The position numbers and the translations under genes are program-made. A DNA stretch of 64,000 bases, taken from contig OX637797.1 of the NCBI GenBank assembly GCA_951802425.1, forward strand, positions 2,170,001-2,234,000, given 5' to 3'. Below, in pieces: positions 48,263-59,022 of the stretch. This DNA comes from Clavaria fumosa. Lineage: Eukaryota > Basidiomycota > Agaricomycetes > Agaricales > Clavariaceae. How positions within the stretch are numbered: position 1 is the first letter of the stretch; every line of letters starts with the position of its first letter. Under the pieces are notes generated by a model, which saw only the letters and a list, made by a program, of their open reading frames with translations, was not told where the DNA came from and did not search any database.

Positions 48263-48822
48263 ATGTGGTGAGTACAAACGATTCCAATTCTTCGCCTTCG
48301 ATACTGCACAATTATATCCGCTAAAACGTTTGACTGCCCAGCAAGCACATCCTGAACGCGCAGGTCGCGGTACGCGCGCCGTGCTGCAAGGGGTGGTACG
48401 ACTGTGCCCAGTGCCACGCAGAGGCACAGTCGCACCCGCTGGCGAAGACGACGGAGATGGTGTTCATGTGCAAGAAGTGCCGTAAGGCGTTTAGGAAGGA
48501 TATGACGATGTACGAGGAGAGCGACGAGTATTGCCCGCATTGTGATAATCATTACGTGCGTTTGTCGTTTGTCTTTTTTTTGTTGCTTTGTTCTGGGAAC
48601 TGATTTCGAGGAACAGGTCCTCGAAGCCAAGCAACCACAGCCTGTTGTTGGCGTCGAAGGAGAGGACGCGAGAGTGGATGCAAGGTGCTCATTGTCTCCT
48701 TACTCTGCACTTGGCGCTCATCGACACCATTGTGATTCAATAGGATGCTCAAAGACCACCGCACCAAGCAAACCCCGTCGTCAATATTCATCACGCCAGA
48801 CATGTCAGATCGCATTGGATGA
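48263..48822 (+). CDS. small CHY zinc-finger protein
   Basis: Probable metal-binding protein, ~130 aa. The start codon exon contributes only ATGTG (48263..48267), followed by a perfect GTGAGT donor. After the intron the frame reads CKHILNAQVAVRAPCCKGWY, DCAQCHAEAQSHPLAKTTEM, FMCKKCRKAFRKDMTMY and DEYCPHCDNHY: the ordered Cys/His pairs of a CHY zinc finger. Two more exons add VLEAKQPQPVV and a short tail MLKDHRTKQTPSSIF to the TGA at 48820. Small CHY proteins include yeast Hot13, which acts in the mitochondrial intermembrane space with Mia40, but this one shows no targeting signal I can assign. CHY domains also occur in RCHY1-type ubiquitin ligases; no RING is present here. Confidence 0.85.
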
Positions 48823-49540
48823 GGAATGCGGTGTTTTACAATGCCAGGGGATCCTAAGATGTGCCCTGTGGCTTCCCCCGCAACGGAGCTGTACAGTAGA
48901 TTGACCATGCGCGCTGTTATCGATCTTATTCGGACCTCGGATGATAATAGCGGGGGGCTCATTATTAAGAAGTGCAGCCCGGCGGTGGCCTGCAGCATGA
49001 CGATTGTTGCCATGGACAGGCAGCGGAAGGGGAAATACAACACGCGCTCGAGGGTGGTTGGAAACCGTCCGAGTCGTTGCCATTGGAGCCCTTGTTCCTT
49101 TGAATCTTATCACCGATAACGCACACGCTTTGGGCTATGCCATCCTCGTATCCCCGGTTCCGCGTCCCTCGGTGCATGGATGAACCTGCCATCTTCTGGT
49201 CTTGTCCTGTCAATTCTGGACGCTAGCCCTTTGTTTGCAGTACACGTTGGGCGTTGCTCGCCAACTGATGCCTTGGCAATGGGTCCTGTCGTCCGCTAGG
49301 CGTCGTCGAGAATCCAGATAGATCTTCGCTTTGCCTTCCCCTACCCTTCTTCGCGAGGCTGGCTACGCGTGGTTGTCTAGTATAACAGAGCTGCCGTCAA
49401 GGTGTGATGCGGTATGCACGTTCTTACTTCAACTCTGCCTCGGAGGTACGTCCTTGCCCGAAATTTCTCTCCAAATGAGTTTGCTGAACGCCAGTTTCTA
49501 ATAAAGAGAATAAACATCCTTCACTTGGTCCTTCGAAGAG
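48823..49540. other. intergenic, gene-free
   Basis: About 720 bp between the CHY gene and the disordered orphan, same strand. Open frames of ~97 codons (+) and 163 codons (-, overlapping the CHY gene) have no recognisable content. A pyrimidine/AT-rich stretch just before 49541 may be the promoter and leader. Confidence 0.45.
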
Positions 49541-52193
49541 ATGAGCCTGCGGCGCCTACGCGATGCCGTCTTCCCTAGGGCGAGGTCGCGTCGCGCCCCG
49601 CCCGAACCAACACAGCAACCGCCACATGCCTACGATTTCGACGGCGCGGTCCCGTTGCCCCGTCAAGGGCCAGTCTTCCCGTTTAGCGACCAGCGGATTT
49701 TGACACGGCGACGGTCCCTCGGGGCCGTCGCTGATGCGATCCTACCTGGTCCGCCACCAGCCTCGGCGCCGCACCCGGGGCAGCAGCATTTTTCCGCCCG
49801 GGACATGCACCCGGTATACTCCCCGTATCCAGTCCGCCCCCGGGCGGTCTCAGCGGGGCACGCGGCCGCGCAGGCCGTGCCACGATACCACCCGGGTCTG
49901 GGCGTGCACGACCCGGAAGACGCGGGGTCGACGTCTGACTTCATTAGCCAGTGGGGGCCCGACCTCTTTCAGGGACTCGCACAAGCGCTGATCGGCACCG
50001 TTCCTAGCTCGGCAGCGGCGGCGCCCACCTCGAGTTCGGGGCCGCACGACGAACCGTTGGCGGATGTAGCGCAGGAGCCCCCACGGCACCCTGGTGGTCT
50101 CTCGGATTTATCCAGAGCATCCCCTCAGGTGCGGCGTCCCATTGTGCGTCGCAGGCCAAGGTTGCTTTCGGATCCAGAAGTCCCTCAGCATCACCTGGCC
50201 CCCGACGCTCAGCGACTGCAGCAGCCGCAACAGCAGCAACCACAGCAGCAAGTCCGTTTTGCTCCTCATACCACGCCGCGTGAGGGTACCGGCGAGCAGG
50301 TGACCTTCATTCCGCCTGCCCCTCACTCAGGACACCGAAGGTCCGGTCATGAAAGCCGCGGTTCCGACGATCGCCCCACGACCTCCAGACCCCGGCGACG
50401 ACGAACTATCGCGGCCAGTAGTTTAAACAAAGACTTACCCCCCCTTCCCCCGGAGGCGACCCATGGCTCGCATCCCCATTCGGGTGACCCGACGCGTCCG
50501 ACGATGGAAACGATTTTCCCTCCACGCAACCAAGGTCATCATGTCCCTGCACAAGCTAGTGCACATGGGCCCTCCACTCGGCCGACGACAAAGGTGAGGC
50601 ACGCTCGAGGAGACCAACCCGAGCAGCCGGGAGCCCTCACAGCGTATCCGAGCCCGTTCTCCATGTCGCTGAGCCCGCTATGTAAGAACACGCTTTGGTT
50701 CGAGGACCACGTGTCTCAACAGGGGCCTCGGTCGACGGCACAGAGTCCGCAGCGGGGTTCAACCGCGGCGGGCGGCGGGCGGATGCCCTCTGAAGACGAG
50801 GGACAAACCGACGAGGCGTTCATTGACGTCGAAGGTGGATTCCTGTCATTTTCGACGATTGAGGGAGGGCTTCCGCCGCTACCCGCCGCTTCCCCCGGCA
50901 GCTGTAGTCGAGACGCTGCAGGCGCCGCCGAGTCTGCTGTTAGTCCCACCACCTATCAATTTCGTCAATCCGATCTTCTGTACAGACCTGGGCATGATAC
51001 CGTGCCGTTGACATCGACACCTCTACAGCAGCAGCCACGCGAATTGGAACGCGAAGCCCGCAGAATCGATCCCCGCACCGTCGAGGCCGAGACGATGGCC
51101 ACCGTGCGTCCGGCGACTCATGCCTTCGCGGGTGGCAATTCAGAACGCCAGGTACAGGAATCCCAAGGATTACCGGCGCCGCAAAGCCGGGTGCCTTCTG
51201 CACCTTCTCATGGTGCAGGTCAGAGGCAGGGTGTGCAGCGGTTCCCGCGTTTAGGCCCGCCCCCAGAAGACGCCTCCACATCTGCGCGGCCAAGCGGCTC
51301 AGCCGGCACCGGGTCTCGTCGACCCGCGCGCGAGCCAAGTACTAAAGCGGGCAACGGGAGGCTCGCGGAGGCGCTGGGTCTAAGCCCCGAGACTGATCAA
51401 GCTGCCGAGCAGCCCGCATATATTGACATAGAAGATGTACGGGCTTCAGTACAGCTCTGCCTGGACGCCATCGGGGCGATGACCGCGGTTCGTTTTTTTT
51501 TTCTTCTTTTCCCTGGAACGCCACTATCATGCGCTAGCTGATCCAAGGCCTTCAAACAGTTTTTCATGTCACTCGACGTGCTAGGCAACCGCGCACAGAT
51601 CCAGAGCGTGTGTGTCAAACTGCGCGACAGTGTGCAAAACGTTTTCACGCCTCTGCATGACACCCTGAATGCGGAGCAGTACAGGTACCAGGGCGCGAGT
51701 GCATCATGGCGTCGGCGACATGACAGGAGACTGGAATCGCTGCAAAGGTGGTGTGCTTTTCGGATTCACGCAAGGGCCAGCTACTGAACAACCGACTCAG
51801 AAATTCAAAGGCTATGATAGAATTTGCAGAGTCCCTCCAGCTGAGACCACCTCGGGTGACAAAAGTCGCCGAGGTGCTGCAAAAGTTGGAAGATTATACT
51901 CGCAGGTTTACTGATTTGGCCAGACGCTTTGACGTGCGTGTCGTCTGATTGGCCGTCTTTCTTTTTTCTCCTCAGACCTTGACCCGATGCTGTAGACTAA
52001 CAGTGCATGATAGTCATCATTTCATGAACTGAGGGCACGCCAGTTCTATGCACGGTGGTGTGTAGCCTTTGATGACTTCATTGCAGAAATCAACAAGGAG
52101 CGCAATAACCGGAGATTTAACCCAATTCGACGGCACACGGCGAAGGAAACGTGCAACCGGCTGCGTGAGGAGTTCTACAGCCAAATACGATAG
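49541..52193 (+). CDS. large disordered protein with helical C-terminus, unknown
   Basis: Unrecognised, ~800 aa. Exon 1 (49541..51487) encodes ~650 residues that are Pro/Arg/Ser/Gln-rich and evidently disordered; it starts MSLRRLRDAVFPRARSR. Three further exons form a compact helical part: FKQFFMSLDVLGNRAQIQSV, VKLRDSVQNVFTPLHDTL, SKAMIEFAESLQLRPPRVT, VLQKLEDYTRRFTDLARRF and FHELRARQFYARWCVAFDDF, ending ETCNRLREEFYSQIR and TAG at 52191. The exon 2-3 join is ambiguous; an acceptor just before AAATTCAAAG (~51808) keeps frame. The polypyrimidine tract of intron 1 is T-rich. A coiled or helical adaptor role is plausible; nothing specific is seen. It flanks the low-GC island. Confidence 0.65.
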
Positions 52194-52985
52194 AAGACGT
52201 ATTTGAAGATGTACTCGATCAAGATCTTTTCGAATTCATGGGAGACAACGTGTATCTTGTAGCTTCAATGGATATGTATTGACACACAGTGCAACTGTAT
52301 GAGATTGGATAGTCCAAATATTGGGTCATGAATCTCAGGCAACTTGAATGCGGTGGGACTCAGGGTAGCGACCTACAATACATACACCACCCACCTCCTT
52401 AATCATCACACCCCGAACATCACCCAAAATAAGTACCTCATGTACAACTGCGTCTTTGTCTTAGCCACATGTGGCAGTATATAAATGCTGATTCAAAAAA
52501 ACTCAGGGTAGCGAGTGGATCAACTCATGTGCATGATGTGGTGAAAAATTGGAAAGCTTGTTTTTACAGTAACTGACATTGGCTTTGAACTGCTGGAATC
52601 CGGGGTGTTAAACTGCGGGGACATTGGCCATGGTGCAAGGCAATCAGGGCCTGCTAAATTATGTCTAATATATTCATATTTTTTCTAATGTTCCCATAAT
52701 TATACAGAGTGCATATATATTTAGGCCCAGCTTTAACTAATTATATGAGGTTTAGCTATTTATATATAATTACTTAGGTTATGGATAAATAATATGTAAT
52801 TATAAGGCTGTTGCTACTATTTATTTATTAATAGTTGAGACTGGGCATAATTACCTCAGTAATATATCCACCACCAATTAGTGATAATTAGGGTGAACAG
52901 TAGAAGGGAGGTTCTATTGCTATAGTTACAGCTGGTACAAAAATTAGAGCAGCTGAGTGGACTGCCCTTCCCAAAGTCACAAAAA
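52194..52985. other. AT-rich gene-free island
   Basis: About 790 bp between the disordered orphan and SND2. From ~52640 to ~52960 the sequence is strongly AT-rich (runs such as tatttatatataattac), unlike the surrounding ~50-60 percent GC DNA. No open frame, no terminal inverted repeats or target duplications that I can identify. It may be a decayed mobile element or a mutated repeat. Confidence 0.6.
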
Positions 52986-53692
52986 CTATTTTGGGGCACG
53001 GGCTTTCACCCTCTGATCGCCACGTTCACTTCTTTTCCGCATCTTTTCCTGTCTTTTGCTGATTGTTTGGCTTCCATCATCCTCCGCGCTGTCCGGGGAT
53101 TTCTTGAATATCATTGGATAGAGAAACGAGGTCCAAAGCTTGAATAAAGCGTAGATTGGTATCTAGCGACATGTGAGTTGTTGCAAGGGACACATATTGG
53201 AAGAAAGCTCGAGTTCTTACCACCAGGTAAAGGCACCAGAACCAGTCTCCGAACGCTCCGCTTCCTATCTGGCATGCCCCTACAGGATAATGGGTATCTC
53301 GAGGCATAGATCAAGCGAGGCCCTCACAGGTGACATAGAGGACATCGAAACACAAGTCGGTGACCCCGGCCTGGTTGAGGTCTTCGCCTGACGATATCAA
53401 GACTCCAGTAAAAGATTCACGTCGTGGCGACCCAATCTTTTGCAAGTACAGAGCAAGGAATACAGCGGGCGCAGAGGCGATGATGTTCACGCTCAGAGAG
53501 CCTATTGAGGGTGGCAAAGTGTCTCTCCGGAATAATATTCTGAGCAGGAGTGCCAGCAAGACAGAAGATATCATCCCCAGTCGCATATTCCGTATTGCAG
53601 CATCATTTTGGCTCGCTGAGGGAGAGTTAAAAGATGAAATACTGATCAGCAGTGTCTTGCGTACCGATGCGCTTCGCGGACGTGTTTGCCAT
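52986..53692 (-). CDS. SND2: SND2/TMEM208 ER-targeting membrane protein
   Basis: Membrane subunit of the SRP-independent (SND) route that brings proteins to the ER. Four exons. Start MANTSAKRIASQNDAAIRNM (ATG 53692) joins to GMISSVLLALLLRILFRRD, then LSVNIIASAPAVFLALYLQK, GSPRRESFTGVLISSGEDLN, GVTDLCFDVLYVTWACQIGS, GDWFWCLYLVIPIYALFKLW and the basic tail ISKRQEKMRKRSERGDQRVK. This order (short N-terminus, two hydrophobic spans, DLNQ(A)G(L/V)T block, WFWWLYLVIP span, basic end) is that of TMEM208/DUF788 proteins. TAG at 52986. Head-to-head with the Myb gene, 82 bp between starts. Confidence 0.9.
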
Positions 53693-53774
53693 GCTGGCGA
53701 GTGTGGTGTTGAAGGATGCGCACTGTGGCAATGCCGTCCCCTGCCAAAGTTCTTAGTTTAGCACTTACGACATC

Positions 53775-55463
53775 ATGGCTGCACCATCCTTGAAGGAACT
53801 AACACAAACGGCAATACAGGCGAACAAGAATCACCAGTCTGCGCTGAAAGCACATATAGAACGGCTTGAAGCTGATCTGCGACACGTGGATAAACTGCTA
53901 GTTGCTACAAGTTTTCCACTATTCCTCGCGCATCCCAATACTCACAATCCTGCACAGGACTGTGTAGATGCTGCCGAGGAAGAAGGCGAGCCCGAGCTGG
54001 ACGTCGGAGGTTACATCCTCGTACCAGGAGCTCTTAGAGCGACCGCGCCTGTGTCATCTCGTGATCTGGTGTCGCAGGTGCGCATCTCAGTTAATTTTCG
54101 TCACATAAATATCATGAGCGCAAATCGTAGGAATCCCCTTTCTATGAAGATGCGGCGAAGAGAGCTCGGTACCTCAGCTTCACCTCAATCCATCCCAGTA
54201 CGCCCATCTTATTTCCATGTCACAATACGCATTCAACCATTTTCAGTGAAGAGGAGGGAGCTTGACGCCTTGGCAGATGCCGTCAGGACCGAGAACTACC
54301 GATTGCATGCTTTCGAGGCTCAAAAAAAGTGTGCTGCATGGACACTCAAACGCTCCGTTCCCGTCTTAACGTGCTCTGCAGAGGCCTGGACCCTTTTTCA
54401 AGACTCGACCAGCTGTCACAGGCCGAGATCGAAGCGAACAAGGAAGGCCTTGATTGGGAGCGTATCGCAGAGAGGGTGAAGCCGAGTAACAAACGAAACA
54501 TGAACCCACTTATCACCAACGGCAGGTGTCAACTGTTTCGAATGTCCCTCGTGCGGCGCGCGAGTGCGAAATCCGCTGGTTAGGTGATCAACACCCTAAT
54601 ATCAATCATGAAGCGTGGTCACAGGCCGAGTTGGCAAACTTGAAGACACTGATCACCGCTTATGATGACGAGCGAGTGGATTGGGTAGAGGTTGCCCAAA
54701 AGCTTGGAGTACGATACCTTTCTTCTGCTTTGCCCAGTAGACTCATACCCGTGGTCATTACAGTCAAATCGCACACCGATAGACTGCATGCGTCACGCCT
54801 TCCGTAGAAAGCTTCATGTATGGAATCAAGACGCTAATACCCGTCTTTTGGAAGCTATCAAGCTTTTCGGTACTAACAACTGGGCTCTAGGTCTGTCTCC
54901 ACGTGCTGAGGTTTGTGCCAATCCAGCTTACCGAATCATGCATCCTTTGTCCAGTTGCTCGGTACGTCTCGGAGGATGCCACCGCGCAGCAGTGTCAAAG
55001 CCGATGGTTCCGCACGCTAGACCCGAATTTGAAGCGCGGACCTTGGTCTGCGGAGGAAGATGCGCGGCTGCAGGTCGCTGTAGCTGCATATGAGCATTCC
55101 TGGGTGGAAGTCGCAGCGCTTATCCCTGGCCGTAACAACGAGCAGTGCAGAGACCACTGGATGGACAAGTTGAGCCCGAAGATTGTCAAAGGCAAATGGA
55201 CTGAGGAGGAAGACCGAATCCTCCTGGAAGCTGTCGCAGAACTAGGACCTAGATGGAGGGACGTGAGCCAACGGCTGGACAGGGGACGAACGGACAACAT
55301 GGTGCGTGGCTCGACTTTCAGTATTTACAGTGGTTTGATTGATCCAACGGAATATCCGCAGTGCCGCTCAAGATACGAGGTGCTTCGGAAACGCGCGACC
55401 CCTGAGACCATCGACCCGCCGAACGAGCCCGCGATCAGGTCATCTTCAGTGGACGCTTCCTGA
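53775..55463 (+). CDS. SNAPC4-like protein with 4.5 Myb repeats
   Basis: Likely subunit of an snRNA-promoter or related DNA-binding complex. N-terminus MAAPSLKELTQTAIQANKNH plus a coiled coil, then an acidic stretch (EEEGEPELDVGGYI). Myb-type repeats follow, each with spaced Trp/helix pattern: a half repeat GLDWERIAERV, then HEAWSQAELANLKTLITAYD, LHVWNQDANTRLLEAIKLFG, KRGPWSAEEDARLQVAVAAY and VKGKWTEEEDRILLEAVAEL, the last completed with TDNMCRSRYEVLRKR across an intron. Four and a half repeats in tandem is the layout of SNAPC4 (SNAP190). About eight exons; joins in the first third (53930-54240) are tentative. Fungal Myb regulators of the Bas1/REB1 class remain possible. Stop 55461. Confidence 0.75.
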
Positions 55464-55811
55464 GCGAGAGTGGGTCAATTGTGGGTCGAACCGTCTAGCA
55501 GTTGCGCATTCGGTGCATGTTGCCTTTGGATCGTAGTACATGTCGAGCAACGAACAATACATAGCCTCTCAGAGGATCTTTGTGAGTGGGAAGACACGTG
55601 GATATTTATTGAATGTATTCCAAAGATCAGCTGCTTATTGAATGTGTACGGTTGAATACTAGAAGCCTCTCTACGACAATAGCCTGCAGTCCTGCTAAGA
55701 CAAGAACCTAACATAGGCCCGATTGCACAAGGTGTAGACTTGGGCCTAGAAACACGGACCCGGGTTTGTTCCGCACGAGCTCTTGCGTAAAAACCCGAAA
55801 GCTACAGCTGC
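55464..55811. other. convergent intergenic region
   Basis: About 350 bp between the stops of the Myb gene and TAF8. No gene or repeat recognised. Confidence 0.45.
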
Positions 55812-56815
55812 TCAAATCTTCCAACGCTTTCTCGGATAGGTCGTTGCCTCCCAATTGACAATGTGACCCAAAAGTTCGCCATCCTCTTGATTCTCATTCT
55901 CCTCTGTCGCAAGAAGGAGATTCCTCAGCGATTCCTGGACAAGGGCCGCCGTTTTGAGCTTCTTCTCTAAAGAAGGGAGTGCTTGTTTCTTGGGTGGACA
56001 CGCCTAGGTGTAGCGAATGAGCCACATCTAACTGAAACGAATGAGACTCGAGGCTGCTCACTGGTGTTCTGAGATAGGTATGTTTGGCTGGCAGGCCGGG
56101 AAATTGGGGAGGAAGCGTGCGAAGCGTTATGGGTACGAATGGCGGGGCGTCTTCGTCATCAGAGGGGAGAAGTTTGGGGGATGACAGTTTTCTTGGTGAC
56201 GTGACCAAAATCGGCGCAGCGATGGCTCCAGTGCGTTCTACGTGATGTGATTAATGGATGACTATACAGAGAGAAGACAGAAATCAGTATTACCTCGTTT
56301 TCTCTTTTTTGAGGATCTGAGCGCAACACGGCGCAGAGCCTTTGTTTCGAGCTTGTCCTGCTGACAAGTCAACAGTAAGTCTTTGACGATAGGACTAGCT
56401 CGGTTGGCGAGATTAGCGTATTCATGTGCCCTCAGGTAGAGTCCCTGGACAACTGATACTTGCGTTATTATATTTTTTTCTATAAAAAAAAAGACCGCGC
56501 TCTTTAAGCGTGTGGAAAGGAAGTCTCACAAGCAACGACTTCAGTCTCTATCCTGTCGACCGCGCTTTTCTGGGCGGAATCGAAGCCTGCCTCTTTCAGG
56601 TCGGCGACTATGAGGTTCTGGATAGCTCGAGACGCGACGCGGGGGTTCACGGAGAAGAAGATGGGTGGCCGTGGAAGCGCAGCAGGCGTTGGTGAGTTGG
56701 CTTTGATAGGCGAGGGTGGTGGTAGTGTGTACATGGTTGGATGGGAGTATTGAGTATGTGAAGGGTAGTAAGGGGACTGGTGTATTGCTTGGAAAGAGTT
56801 CGGTTGAGTGGACAT
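55812..56815 (-). CDS. TAF8: TFIID subunit 8 (TAF8)
   Basis: Histone-fold subunit of TFIID that pairs with TAF10 and links lobes of the complex. Four exons, ~290 aa. The first exon has a Pro-rich N-terminus and begins the bromodomain-associated histone fold: RVASRAIQNLIVADLKEAGF and SAVDRIETEVV. Later exons give FVQGLYLRAHEYANLANRAS-like helices (near 56400), LETKALRRVALRSSKK and SSPKLLPSDDEDAPPFVPIT, then the TAF8 C-terminal signature LPPQFPGLPAKHTYLRTP with PPKKQALPSLEKKLKTAALV, QESLRNLLLATEEN and HIVNWEATTYPRKRWKI before TGA. The 'PxLPxKHTYxxTP' motif is diagnostic for TAF8. Head-to-head with riboflavin kinase, 141 bp. Confidence 0.9.
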
Positions 56816-56956
56816 TCTCGTGTGTATGTGGATGCGCGTGCAACCCAGATAGCCGAACGGAGATGGGAGCTCAACGCCCTCAGACGGTGACCGAACACGG
56901 ATGACTCACGCTTGCGGGCTGCTACGTTTCACTCGCAACACACGTCGGTGATAATT

Positions 56957-57713
56957 ATGCAGCCTAAGGAAAATGCCGCCCATGCTGCAGACCAAACTCA
57001 CCCGCCAGCAGCGCCTCTCCGGACCGCATCCTTTCGCAGCTCTCGTCCTGACATAGTCGGACCAGACATCCCTGGGGATCCGTTCCCCATTTTCCTCGCA
57101 GGGTGTGTCCAGCACGGTTTTGGCAGAGGAAGCAAGGAGCTCGGCTGTCCCACCGGTTTGTATCTTACTTCACTGTGTTTTCATTGCTGAATGGTTAGCA
57201 CCTCTTCAGCGAATCTTCCGGACGAATCCCTGCCCGCAATGAGCTCGGTCACTTCCACCGGCGTGTACTACGGCTTTGCGCAGGTGTTTCCGCCTGAAGA
57301 AAGTCCTTTAACAGAGGAAGACAAGAAGGTTCATCCTATGGTCATGAGCTTGGGTTGGAACCCCTTCTTCAAGAACGAACGTCTATCAGCCGTACGCCCA
57401 ACTTTCTCTCTGTGTTCTCCAAACGAAACTAACATTGATGTACAAGGAAATTCACATTATGCACAATTTCGCCTCGGATTTTTATGGTTATGAGATGAAA
57501 GTAGTTGTGCTTGGATACATTCGTCCTGAATTAGACTACACCAGCAAAGGTCAAATTATTTGTACTTCTAGCGCCATTGCATTTCTGATAGTCAGGCAAG
57601 CAGAAGCGCTCATAGAAGATATCGAGACTGACAAACGCGTCGCAATTAAATCGCTGGACCGCCCGGGCTACCAAAAATTCGCAGTGGATGGGTGTGCCCA
57701 GGAGAAGTTGTAG
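56957..57713 (+). CDS. FMN1: riboflavin kinase
   Basis: Phosphorylates riboflavin to FMN (EC 2.7.1.26). About five exons, ~190 aa. [20 protein letters not shown] leads to the ATP/Mg site [15 protein letters not shown] (PTAN completed across an intron), then [65 protein letters not shown] and [20 protein letters not shown]. These are all landmarks of the fold. The acceptor before [10 protein letters not shown] is not fully determined. An upstream in-frame ATG at 56912 exists but would add a short unlike-family leader, so 56957 is chosen. Ends at 57713 (VDGCAQEKL). Confidence 0.9.
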
Positions 57714-57995
57714 GTAATAGACCAATGAGAGTAGATGGAGCGCGATATATAGAATACGGCGCTTGCACAATGTATGACACGATTTCTCCTTCATATGCGG
57801 TTGCGTGGAGCGCAGGAGTGTTTGCCGGTGGCTGGCAACGCGTACACCAGTACGCGCGCTGCCATCAGAAGCCATGCAGAGAGAGGCGGACGGAACACAC
57901 GAACGTTCTTTCGTCGACGCGAAACATACCTGAATCGCAAGCGATGTATCAGTAACCTTTGTTTTAGAGACCGAAGACAAAAGACCTACCCACAT

Positions 57996-58589
57996 TTACA
58001 GTCGTCTCGCCTTCTTTGCTTTCGTGCCTCCAATCTTCAGCGGTGTGCGGTCTGTCAAAACCTTGATCGCGTCTCGTATCTTTTCTCCTTCACTCGAAAG
58101 CAATGCCTTTTGCACGGCATCACGGCCATGGCCAAAACCCCGGAAGCACAACTCAAGATCGGTAGCGTACGAAGACGCCTGTTCCTCTAGCACCTGTGCG
58201 ACGCGCGCAAAAATCTTCACCGCGACCTGATAGCCCGCCTCATACCCGGCGCGTTGGCTCCTCTTGAACCCGCACTCGCCACCGCAGTAGCGCGCGATGA
58301 CCCCCCCGTCTGGTCGTGCAAACGTCGCAATCGTGTTGTTCCGTGAGCAGAACACGTGCAATTTGTACAGGTGTCGCTGCTTGTGCGACCTCTTCTTATT
58401 CTTGTTACCTGGACCGCTGGGCTCTCGTGGAAAGTAGTCCAGCTGAGGCCTTGGGGGAAAGTCACGATCGGTGTCTAGGAGGGTGGAAGTGACGTCGTTG
58501 AAGAAAGGGGTACGCTTGGGTAGCGCCAGAGGAGCACAACGCCTGATGGTCGCCAGAAACGGCGAGCGCAACCACAGCGACGGGAGCAT
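57996..58589 (-). CDS. MRPS18: mitochondrial small-subunit ribosomal protein uS11m
   Basis: Structural protein of the mitochondrial small ribosomal subunit (bacterial S11 family). Single exon, 197 aa. The N-terminus is Leu/Arg-rich (MLPSLWLRSPFLATIRRCAP), a likely import leader. The S11 body reads KLHVFCSRNNTIATFARPDG, ARYCGGECGFKRSQRAGYEA, GYQVAVKIFARVAQVLEEQA, LELCFRGFGHGRDAVQKALL and LTDRTPLKIGGTKAKKARRL. The basic GGTKAKKARRL end is typical of the family. It is head-to-head with QCR9, 89 bp between starts. Confidence 0.93.
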   Translation of the reverse strand: MLPSLWLRSPFLATIRRCAPLALPKRTPFFNDVTSTLLDTDRDFPPRPQLDYFPREPSGPGNKNKKRSHKQRHLYKLHVFCSRNNTIATFARPDGGVIARYCGGECGFKRSQRAGYEAGYQVAVKIFARVAQVLEEQASSYATDLELCFRGFGHGRDAVQKALLSSEGEKIRDAIKVLTDRTPLKIGGTKAKKARRL

Positions 58590-58678
58590 CAGACGAAGTT
58601 TGGAAGTCGCAGTGGCGTCTCAAAACTTGAGCGCGGTGTGCAAAGCAAGGCCAAACACCGTCCCGGTCATCGACGACG
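58590..58678. promoter_or_regulatory. shared divergent promoter, uS11m / QCR9
   Basis: Only 89 bp lie between the start codons of two nuclear-encoded mitochondrial genes. No motif is assigned; the call is geometric and suggests co-expression. Confidence 0.5.
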
Positions 58679-59022
58679 ATGGCGGTAAGTGTCCAGCCCG
58701 TTGTGATAATATTGCTCACCCACCTTTTTACCAGCTCGCCAATACTTTTTATAACACGATCGTGAAGCGCAACAGTGAGTCCGGCCTTCTCGCGCTCCCG
58801 GGGTGGCGACTGAACCAGATGCACACTAGGCGTATACGTGACCAGTATTTTCCTTGGCGCCTTCGCCTTTGGTGTCTCGTTTGACATTGGCGTCAACGCG
58901 TTCTGGGATCGTTGGAACCGAGGCGTACGTTTCTGTGCACCATGACAAAATGTATGATGGGTCTGACCTCGTAGCAGAAACAGTGGAAGGATATCCGCAA
59001 TAGATATGTCACGAAAGAATAG
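58679..59022 (+). CDS. QCR9: cytochrome bc1 complex subunit 9
   Basis: Small membrane subunit of complex III in the inner mitochondrial membrane. Four exons: 58679..58684 (only M-A), 58735..58774, 58830..58924 and 58975..59022; the introns have good donors (GTAAGT, GTGAGT, GTACGT) and pyrimidine-rich acceptors, and the total is 62 aa, the family's usual length. The protein reads LANTFYNTIVKRNS, VYVTSIFLGAFAFGVSFDIG (single membrane span), VNAFWDRWNRG and KQWKDIRNRYVTKE. All blocks match QCR9. It is easily missed because no exon exceeds 95 nt and a longer spurious minus-strand frame covers the region. Confidence 0.93.

Noticed and set aside
48552..49043. 163-codon minus-strand frame
   Set aside because: Half of it is antisense to the CHY exons; no family resemblance.
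52640..52960. AT-rich island as a complete transposon
   Set aside because: No reading frame, no terminal inverted repeats or target-site duplication could be identified by eye.
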